Shown: positions 53,781-64,000 of the stretch, piece after piece | How positions within the stretch are numbered: the first letter of the stretch is position 1 | How the letters are laid out: the number at the start of each line of letters is the position of its first letter | Program-made: the position numbers and the translations under genes | The notes under the pieces: generated by a model | Databases searched by the model: none | The model's input: only the letters and a program-made list of their open reading frames with translations | What the model was told of the DNA's origin: nothing | Source: Hoeflea sp. | Lineage (GTDB): Bacteria; Pseudomonadota; Alphaproteobacteria; Rhizobiales; Rhizobiaceae | Length of the DNA: 64,000 nt | Assembly: GCA_020637795.1 (NCBI GenBank) | Contig: JACKJT010000003.1 | Location: forward strand, 372,001 to 436,000 | Direction of reading: 5' to 3'

Positions 53781-54926
53781 GTGTCAAACCGCCTACCATT
53801 GCTGCGCTGTACCGTCTTCTTGCTGGTCGCGGCGCTGGCCGGGCTGACTGTCCTGCAGCCCGCCCAGGCGCAGGAACGAGTGGAACGGAAGTCCTTTCTG
53901 CAGTTGTTGTTCGGTGGAGGCGGGTCCAGCAAGAAGCAGGAACCGGCGCCTGCACGGACCAGCCGGGTCACGAGAAGCAGCGCCCCCAGCATTGCCCCGC
54001 CGCCGGAACCGGTTGTCGAAAAGCTGGAAAACGCCCGCAAGATCCTGGTTGTCGGCGACTTTCTAGCCAATCGCACGGCAGATGGCCTGAACGAGGCGTT
54101 TGCGCAGGCGCCGGGCGTTGTCATTGTCGACCGCGCCAATGGCTCTTCCGGTCTTGTCCGCGACGATTACTACAACTGGCCCGAAGAAGCCCGCCAGATT
54201 GTCGAAGAAGTACAGCCGTCGATCATCGTCGTGCAGCTCGGCTCCAACGACCGTCAGCAGCTCTTGGTTGATGGAGAGCGTGAGCCCGTCCGCTCGGTCA
54301 AGTGGCTCGCCGAGTATGAACGCCGCACCAAGTTGCTGATCGACGCCTTGCAGGAGAGGAAGACGCCGCTGCTTTGGATCGGCATGCCGGCTTTCAAGTC
54401 TCCTTCCATGACCACCGACATGGTGGCCTTTAACGGTGTCTTCCGAACCCAGGTCGAGAAGGCCGGTGGCGAGTTCATCGACATCTGGGATGGCTTTGTC
54501 GACGAGGAAGGCAAGTTCGTCTTCACCGGATCCGACATTAACGGACAACAGGTCCGGCTTCGCGGCTCGGATGGCATCAACATGACCAAGGCTGGCCGGC
54601 GCAAGATCGCCTTCTATGCCGAAAAGTCGATCAGGCGACTGCTGGGCGACGCCGCGGCAGTGGGCATCTCGGCGCTCGATTCAGCGAATTTTCCGGAAAT
54701 ATTCATGCCGCCTGCCCCCGGCGAGAACGCCGCGGCCGTCATGCGGACAATGCCGGTTGCCATGACCGATCCGGCCCTTGACGGGGGATCGGCGCTATTG
54801 GGCGAAATGCCGGCGACTGCCGGTCTGGTCCGCTCGCCGCGCGACCAACTTGTGCTTGATGGCGTCTTGCCCGAAGCGCCCGAGGGACGCGTCGATAATT
54901 TCGCCTGGCCACGAAAAGATCCGTAA
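53781..54926 (+). CDS. secreted DUF459 (SGNH-like) protein
   Basis: A 381-residue protein with a signal peptide (about 1-31, ending AQAQ) and a DUF459/SGNH-like domain (about 85-300) with VVGDFLANRTADGL, VVQLGSNDRQQL and GSDGINMTKAGRRKIAFYAE. The SGNH nucleophile serine of block I appears replaced by Phe in GDF, so catalytic activity is uncertain; this is also seen in other DUF459 proteins. The C-terminal 70 residues are low in complexity. GTG at 53781 is the only in-frame start near the ribosome site AGGAG. Confidence 0.82.
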   Translation: MSNRLPLLRCTVFLLVAALAGLTVLQPAQAQERVERKSFLQLLFGGGGSSKKQEPAPARTSRVTRSSAPSIAPPPEPVVEKLENARKILVVGDFLANRTADGLNEAFAQAPGVVIVDRANGSSGLVRDDYYNWPEEARQIVEEVQPSIIVVQLGSNDRQQLLVDGEREPVRSVKWLAEYERRTKLLIDALQERKTPLLWIGMPAFKSPSMTTDMVAFNGVFRTQVEKAGGEFIDIWDGFVDEEGKFVFTGSDINGQQVRLRGSDGINMTKAGRRKIAFYAEKSIRRLLGDAAAVGISALDSANFPEIFMPPAPGENAAAVMRTMPVAMTDPALDGGSALLGEMPATAGLVRSPRDQLVLDGVLPEAPEGRVDNFAWPRKDP

Positions 54927-55003
54927 GTTTTCCGACAATCGGCCGATGCCAGTGCCGCACCCAGTCATTTCCCCTGGGCACGGCAAGACTTGAGGACCGG
55001 CGC

Positions 55004-56458
55004 TCAGCGAGGCAGGTCTGTCGCGCCCATCAGGCTCAGGTCGATTTCCCGTGCCGCCTGGCGCCCTTCACGGATCGCCCAGACAACCAGGCTCTGGCCG
55101 CGGCGCACGTCGCCAGCTGCCCAGAGCTTGTCCACCGACGTGCGGTAATCGGTCTCGTTGGCCGAGATGTTGGCCGATCCGCGGCGGTCGGTATCAACCG
55201 ACAGCCGGTCGCCGAGTTCGCTGACCACGCCGGTATCGAGAACGCCGCGGAAGCCGATCGCGACGAACACCAGGTCTGCCTTGATGACGAACTCGGTTCC
55301 GGCGACGGGTTTGCGCTTCTCATCGACGTGGCAGCACTTGACGCCGGTCAGGATGCCGTTTTCGCCAACCAGCTCGAGCGTGCCGACCTGGAACTCGCGA
55401 ACCGCACCTTCCGCCTGCGAGGATGACGTGCGCATCTTCGTCGCCCAGTAGGGCCAGACGGCGAGCTTGTCTTCCTTCTCGGGCGGCTGCGGCCGGATAT
55501 CGAGCTGCGTGACCTTGACGGCGCCCTGCCGGAAGGCCGTCCCGACGCAGTCGGACGCAGTGTCGCCGCCGCCGATCACCACCACGTGCTTGCCGCCTGC
55601 CAGCACCGGATCCGAAGGCCAGCCGACATTGTCGATGCTTTCGCGCGCCACCCGCTTGTTCTGCTGGACCAGGTAGGGCATCGCGTCGTGCACGCCGATC
55701 AGGTCCGCACCGGGAATGCCGACATCGCGCGGCTTTTCCGAGCCTCCGCAATAGAGCACGGCATCGTACTCGGCGAGCAGCTCTTCCGTCGTCTTGTCGA
55801 CGCCGACATTGACATTGCAGAAGAAGGTGACGCCCTCGCCTTCCATCTGCTCGATGCGTCGGTCGATGAAGTGCTTCTCCATCTTGAAGTCCGGAATGCC
55901 GTAGCGCAGCAATCCGCCGGGCCGGCTTTCGCGCTCGTAGACATGAACCTCGTGCCCGGCGCGGCCAAGCTGCTGGGCCGCGGCCATGCCGGCAGGGCCG
56001 GAACCGATGATGGCGACCTTCTTGCCGGTCTTCGTGGTCACCGGTTGCGGCACGATGAAGCCCATCTCGTAGGCCTTGTCGGCAATCGCCTGCTCGACGG
56101 TCTTGATCGTGACCGGCGCATCCTCGAGGTTGAGCGTGCAGGCTTCCTCGCACGGCGCCGGGCAGATGCGGCCGGTGAATTCGGGGAAGTTGTTGGTCGA
56201 ATGCAGGTTGCGGATCGCCTCTTCCCAGTTGCCGTTATAGACCAGATCGTTCCAGTCGGGGATCTGGTTATGCACCGGACATCCCGTCGGCCCGTGGCAA
56301 TACGGAATGCCGCAATCCATGCAGCGTGCCGCCTGCTTCTGCACTTCCTGGTCGCTCATCCGGATGGTGAACTCACGAAAATGCCGGATGCGGTCGGACG
56401 CCGGCTGATACTTGGCCGTCTGCCTGTCGATTTCGAGAAAACCCGTTACCTTACCCAT
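55004..56458 (-). CDS. gltD: glutamate synthase small subunit
   Basis: A 484-residue NADPH-dependent subunit of glutamate synthase, passing electrons to GltB. It has the N-terminal [4Fe-4S] cysteine groups (Cys46, Cys49, Cys54, Cys60 and Cys99, Cys103, Cys107), the FAD motif IGSGPAGM (151-158) and the NADPH motif VIGGGDTASD further on. It is last in a gltB-ybjQ-gltD run on the minus strand. Confidence 0.96.
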   Translation of the reverse strand: MGKVTGFLEIDRQTAKYQPASDRIRHFREFTIRMSDQEVQKQAARCMDCGIPYCHGPTGCPVHNQIPDWNDLVYNGNWEEAIRNLHSTNNFPEFTGRICPAPCEEACTLNLEDAPVTIKTVEQAIADKAYEMGFIVPQPVTTKTGKKVAIIGSGPAGMAAAQQLGRAGHEVHVYERESRPGGLLRYGIPDFKMEKHFIDRRIEQMEGEGVTFFCNVNVGVDKTTEELLAEYDAVLYCGGSEKPRDVGIPGADLIGVHDAMPYLVQQNKRVARESIDNVGWPSDPVLAGGKHVVVIGGGDTASDCVGTAFRQGAVKVTQLDIRPQPPEKEDKLAVWPYWATKMRTSSSQAEGAVREFQVGTLELVGENGILTGVKCCHVDEKRKPVAGTEFVIKADLVFVAIGFRGVLDTGVVSELGDRLSVDTDRRGSANISANETDYRTSVDKLWAAGDVRRGQSLVVWAIREGRQAAREIDLSLMGATDLPR

Positions 56459-56469
56459 AGTCTACTCCC

Positions 56470-56801
56470 TCACCGGATCACAACGGCGGTTCCCGATGCC
56501 GATACCATCAGCATCGAACCACTGGATCCGGTTGAAATATTTTCATAGTCCAGATCGATGCCGATAACGGCATTCGCACCCAGCTTCCGCGCCTCGTCCT
56601 GCATTTCCGAAAGCGCGATCTCGCGCGCCTCGCGCAATGCTTTTTCGTAAGCGCCCGAGCGGCCGCCGACTATGTCTCGAATGCCTGCGAAGATATCGCG
56701 GAAGATGTTTGTTCCGAGAATGGCCTCGCCGGTGACGATGCCCCTGTATTCGGTGATCTCCCGGCCCTCGATCGTGTTGGTTGTCGATGTGATCATGGAT
56801 C

Positions 56802-56805
<4 letters not shown>
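56470..56805 (-). CDS. YbjQ-type (DUF74) heavy-metal-binding-domain protein
   Basis: A 111-residue protein of the YbjQ/DUF74 family (EYRGIVTGEAILGTNIFRDI, GARKLGANAVIGIDLDYE-type core). It forms small oligomeric rings and has been called heavy-metal-binding, but its biochemical role is poorly established. The unusual point is position: it lies between gltB and gltD, and its ATG overlaps the gltB stop by 4 bp (ATGA), so it is translated with glutamate synthase. A further ATG at 56796 is a possible start. Confidence 0.88.
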
Positions 56806-61529
<4,724 letters not shown>

Positions 61530-61685
61530 TCCTCCTTCATGGCCGCCGTGGCGGTTGATCCCGGTCCAACGCTCGCCCCCGCCGGGTGCGGCGACGCTTC
61601 ATGTTCCGGATACATCTGTCGTCTGGCCTTGCGCGCCTATCAAGCTTCACCCGGTGTGCGCGGGCGCGCAGCTTGGTTTTGTATC

Positions 61686-61799
61686 ATGAAGGGGCAGAAC
61701 GGTCACCTTGAACCCCTGGATCGCGAATTGGCGGATACCGCCAACAGCCCCTTGCATCTGCCACGGCCCATGCCAGCCGGCCAGGACAGACACAAATAG
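61686..61799 (+). CDS. candidate 37-aa open reading frame ending in a hairpin
   Basis: In the 580-bp gap between gltB and the threonine aldolase gene, an ATG at 61686 opens a 37-residue frame (MKGQNGHLEPLDRELADTAN then a Pro-rich end). Its stop lies inside the left arm of a perfect hairpin (61794-61820). No ribosome-binding site precedes it and no homologue was recognised. It may be a leader peptide, a short protein, or an accidental frame within a small RNA. Confidence 0.25.
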   Translation: MKGQNGHLEPLDRELADTANSPLHLPRPMPAGQDRHK

Positions 61800-61820
61800 G
61801 ACAGCAAGGCTGTCCTATTT
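61794..61820. terminator. perfect hairpin, terminator-like
   Basis: A 12-bp perfect stem with arm AAATAGGACAGC and a 3-nt loop. The right arm ends in TATTT and CGATTGTT follows, so it may end a plus-strand transcript arising in the gltB-ltaE gap. The rest of 61530-62110 shows no gene; GGAGG at about 62096 serves the aldolase start. Confidence 0.55.
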
Positions 61821-62110
61821 CGATTGTTCTATGACAGAACGCGGGCCATTGCGCAAGATACCGAACTCAAAAAACCTCGCCCAAACGACCGGAAATGATC
61901 AATCAAAAGAGATCGGCGCAATATTATTACGTATACTGACGTCCTTGCGGTGTTTTGCTGCCGCACCCAGGGAATCAACGGCAACCGGACCCCGCTCCGG
62001 CCAGCCCGGCAAGACGCGTTCGAATGCGTGATCCGCCGTCTCAAGCCCTTTGAAAGCCATCGAAATCATGCGATAGCCGGTCATACTCAAGCTATCGGAG
62101 GCCGACGCTC

Positions 62111-63160
62111 ATGATCTTCACTTCGGACAACTGGGCGGGCGCTCACCCGGCAATCGCGGCTTCGCTCTCGGCCCATTCGACCGGTTTCGCCCCGGCCTAT
62201 GGAACCAGTGATCTCGATCGCAAGGTTGAGCAGACCTTCAACGAGGTCTTCGGACAGGAAGTCGCGGTCTTCTTCGTCGGCACCGGCACCGCTGCCAATT
62301 CACTGGCTCTATCGGCGGTCAACCGGCCGGGCGGCGTGTCCTTCTGCCATCGCGAGGCCCATGTCATTGCCGATGAGTGCGGAGCACCCGAATTCTTCAG
62401 CCACGGCTCGCGGCTTGTGCCGGTGGACGGACCGGAAGGCAAGATGAACCGTGCAACCCTGGAAGCGGAAATCGCCCGTTTCCCGGAGGGCTTTGTCCAC
62501 GCCGGCCAGCCGATGGCCATCACCCTGACACAGGCCACCGAGGCCGGCACGGTTTATACAGCCGACGAGATCCGCGCGATCGTAGCGATTGCCAGAGCCC
62601 ACGGGCTGCCGCTGCACATGGATGGTGCCCGCTTCGCCAATGCGCTGGTCGCACTCGATCTCACCCCCGCCCAGATGACCGCAGACCTCGGCGTCGATAT
62701 CGTCTCGTTTGGCGGCACCAAGAACGGTTGCTGGTGCGCAGAGGCTCTCGTCTTTCTCAATCCCGACATGGCCAGGCAGGCTCCCTTCATCCGCAAGCGT
62801 GCGGCCCACCTGTTCTCCAAGAGCCGGTTCATCGCTGCCCAGTTCGACGCCTATTTCGAAAACGGCCTCTGGCTTGAGACCGCCCGCCACGCCAATGCCA
62901 TGTCCGCCCGGTTGCAGGCCGGGATCACCAGTTCGGGCAATGCACGGCTGGCTTGGCAGAGCCCTGCGAACGAAACCTTTCCGATTGTCTCGAAGGCGCT
63001 TGCCACCGAACTCGCGGCAAAAGGCGCCATGTTCTACGAATGGTCGCCGCCGCGCTCGGCGGCCCAACTGGTCGGTCCGGAAGAAACCATGCTCCGGCTG
63101 GTGACGAGTTTCGCCACCACTCAGGATCACGTCGACCGGTTTATCGACCTCGTCGGCTAA
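62111..63160 (+). CDS. ltaE: low-specificity L-threonine aldolase
   Basis: A 349-residue PLP-dependent enzyme that splits threonine or allo-threonine to glycine and acetaldehyde. The PLP-binding lysine is Lys204 in SFGGTKNG; other family segments are HREAHVIADECGAPEFFS, LPLHMDGARFANALVAL and FIRKRAAHLFSKSRF. GGAGG precedes the ATG at normal spacing. Upstream lies a 580-bp gap; downstream, 179 bp away, the bufferin-type operon begins. Confidence 0.93.
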   Translation: MIFTSDNWAGAHPAIAASLSAHSTGFAPAYGTSDLDRKVEQTFNEVFGQEVAVFFVGTGTAANSLALSAVNRPGGVSFCHREAHVIADECGAPEFFSHGSRLVPVDGPEGKMNRATLEAEIARFPEGFVHAGQPMAITLTQATEAGTVYTADEIRAIVAIARAHGLPLHMDGARFANALVALDLTPAQMTADLGVDIVSFGGTKNGCWCAEALVFLNPDMARQAPFIRKRAAHLFSKSRFIAAQFDAYFENGLWLETARHANAMSARLQAGITSSGNARLAWQSPANETFPIVSKALATELAAKGAMFYEWSPPRSAAQLVGPEETMLRLVTSFATTQDHVDRFIDLVG

Positions 63161-63203
63161 AGCCGGTCAATACCCGCTAATATCGCCGTTCAGACAGAGT
63201 AAA

Positions 63204-63266
63204 CGCATCACGGAAGGCTCACGCCCAAGTGATGGTGGATAACGTGCGCTTGATTTCCAAGTGATG
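63204..63266 (+). promoter_or_regulatory. repeated GTGATG motifs upstream of the bufferin-type operon
   Basis: CCAAGTGATG occurs twice as a direct repeat (63225-63234 and 63257-63266; 32 bp apart, about three helical turns), and CGCATCAC (63204-63211) is the exact reverse complement of GTGATGCG (63261-63268). Three copies of the GTGATG core within 65 bp, 70-135 bp ahead of the DUF2282 gene, suggest an operator or activator region. No ECF-type promoter was identified with confidence. Confidence 0.4.
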
Positions 63267-63290
63267 CGACAATTCGTCATGGTTCTCCTG

Positions 63291-63309
63291 CCGGACAACA
63301 ACAGTCCGG
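63291..63309 (+). other. inverted repeat CCGGAC-N7-GTCCGG in the DUF2282 gene leader
   Basis: A 6-bp perfect inverted repeat lies 31 bp before the ATG at 63340 and just ahead of the ribosome-binding site AGGAG. It could be an operator or an RNA hairpin in the 5' leader. Confidence 0.4.
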
Positions 63310-63339
63310 AAACAGATTAAAACATCCAAGGAGAACACA

Positions 63340-63645
63340 ATGTCGCAGAAGACACTTATCGGTGCATCGGCTCTGGCTGGCGCAGTCGCCATGGCTATTT
63401 CGGGCGCAACCTTCCTCGCATCGACCCAGGGCGCAGCAGCTGCCACCGAAAAATGCTATGGCGTGGCCATGGCCGGCAAGAACGATTGCGCAGCCGGTCC
63501 CGGCACCACTTGCGCCGGCACGTCCAAGGTCGACTACCAGGGCAATGCCTGGAAGAACGTCGACGCAGGCACCTGCACCACGATGAGCCTCGAAGGCGGT
63601 CGCATGGGTTCGCTCGAGCCGCTTGATCGCGACCTGCCGGCCTGA
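63340..63645 (+). CDS. bufA: DUF2282 bufferin-type secreted precursor protein
   Basis: A 101-residue protein with an N-terminal signal peptide (about 1-35, ending GAAAA) and a mature domain of about 65 residues with four cysteines: Cys39 (EKCYGVAMAGKNDCA), Cys50, Cys58 (TTCAGTSK) and Cys79 (DAGTCTTM). This is the cysteine pattern of DUF2282 bufferins, copper-binding peptides whose cysteines are modified by a DUF692 enzyme. AAGGAG precedes the ATG. The DUF692 gene starts 28 bp after the stop, supporting precursor-enzyme pairing. Copper binding itself is family knowledge, not shown by sequence. Confidence 0.88.
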   Translation: MSQKTLIGASALAGAVAMAISGATFLASTQGAAAATEKCYGVAMAGKNDCAAGPGTTCAGTSKVDYQGNAWKNVDAGTCTTMSLEGGRMGSLEPLDRDLPA

Positions 63646-63673
63646 TCCGTCCCCCGGAAAACGGAGTCACGAG

Positions 63674-64000
63674 ATGACGCAGTCCGCCCCCAAATCGCCG
63701 ATTGTCGAGACGTCCCGTTTCCCGGCCAGCCCGCTCCCGCCACGTGCGGGGGCGGGTCTGAAGACCGAACATGTCGATGCCATTCTGGCCGATGAGCACA
63801 GAATCGGTTTTCTTGAGGTTCACGCCGAAAACTACATGGGCGACGGCGGCCCCGCCCATCGTGCGCTTGCCGCCATTCGCCGCGAATTTCCGCTCTCCGT
63901 CCACGGTGTCGGCCTTTCCATCGGTTCCGAGAGCGGAATCGACCCTGCGCATCTCGAACGCCTTGCCGGCGTCGTAGAGCGCTACGAACCGGCCATGGTG
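63674..64000 (+). CDS. bufB: DUF692 multinuclear non-heme iron oxidase (partial, cut by window end)
   Basis: The first 109 residues of a DUF692 (MNIO) protein are seen; the gene continues beyond the window. The segments GFLEVHAENYMGDGGPAHRA and FPLSVHGVGLSIGSESGIDP are the family's N-terminal blocks, with candidate metal ligands including Glu48, His50, Glu52 and His77. In bufferin operons this enzyme (BufB), usually with a DUF2063 partner (BufC), converts cysteines of the precursor to heterocycles such as thiooxazoles. Whether a bufC follows cannot be seen here. Confidence 0.88.
   Translation, partial: MTQSAPKSPIVETSRFPASPLPPRAGAGLKTEHVDAILADEHRIGFLEVHAENYMGDGGPAHRALAAIRREFPLSVHGVGLSIGSESGIDPAHLERLAGVVERYEPAMV

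Overview
The window reads as a G+C-rich chromosomal segment of an alphaproteobacterium of the order Hyphomicrobiales (Rhizobiales), probably Rhizobiaceae or a Hoeflea-like relative. The lineage call rests on gene content: a Brucella-type Omp10 lipoprotein, DUF1036 directly upstream of pyruvate kinase, RcdA (DUF1465), GapR (DUF2312), DUF4164 beside ZapA, homospermidine synthase, zinc-free forms of L31 and L36, CtrA-type TTAA-N7-TTAA boxes and palindromes of the kind found between rhizobial genes. No phage, IS transposase, CRISPR array, tRNA or rRNA gene was seen. Almost all of the window is core chromosome.

Layout. 0-9.3 kb: a Crp/Fnr regulator, a probable 6S RNA gene, a 311-bp inverted-repeat element, zapA and DUF4164 (minus strand), then a central-carbon cluster tkt-gap-pgk and, after two small minus-strand membrane/flavodoxin-like genes, a class I fba. 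9.3-18.2 kb: an SGNH hydrolase, a 53-aa membrane protein, an MFS transporter, a quinone oxidoreductase, DUF1192, an intergenic region with two CtrA boxes and a candidate small RNA, rcdA, rpmE, an ABC exporter, a fatty acid desaturase and a cytosolic PhnD-like protein. 18.3-23.8 kb: a minus-strand envelope and translation block (MotB/OmpA-like, MotA/ExbB-like, suhB, efp, a Sel1-repeat protein, a ThiE-like protein). 23.9-29.4 kb: a TSUP permease, acyl-CoA synthetase, short ArsR protein, divergent DUF465 genes, purE-purK and rpmJ. 29.4-38.4 kb: a TPR protein, alpha/beta hydrolase, pyk with DUF1036, N-formylglutamate amidohydrolase, gapR, a DUF882 protein and a sigma-54 response regulator. 38.5-49.7 kb: pepF, homospermidine synthase, omp10, a PaaK-like ligase, a 5'-nucleotidase with a LysM tail, hemH, qmcA-nfeD and kdsD. 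49.8-63.2 kb: an outer-membrane barrel, galU, a lytic transglycosylase, a DUF459 protein, the gltB-ybjQ-gltD operon and a threonine aldolase.

The right edge (63.2-64.0 kb) carries the most unusual biology: a secreted DUF2282 precursor with four cysteines followed by the start of a DUF692/MNIO enzyme gene. This is the signature of the recently described bufferin family of copper-binding modified peptides. The operon runs out of the window. Its upstream region has repeated GTGATG-containing motifs and a hairpin that may be its control region.

Functionally the window links lower glycolysis/pentose phosphate (tkt, gap, pgk, fba, pyk), nitrogen assimilation (gltBD), purine and heme synthesis, envelope synthesis (galU, kdsD, transglycosylase, Omp10) and cell-cycle control (zapA, rcdA, gapR, CtrA boxes). 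All functional calls come from reading protein sequence and motifs. No database search was run.
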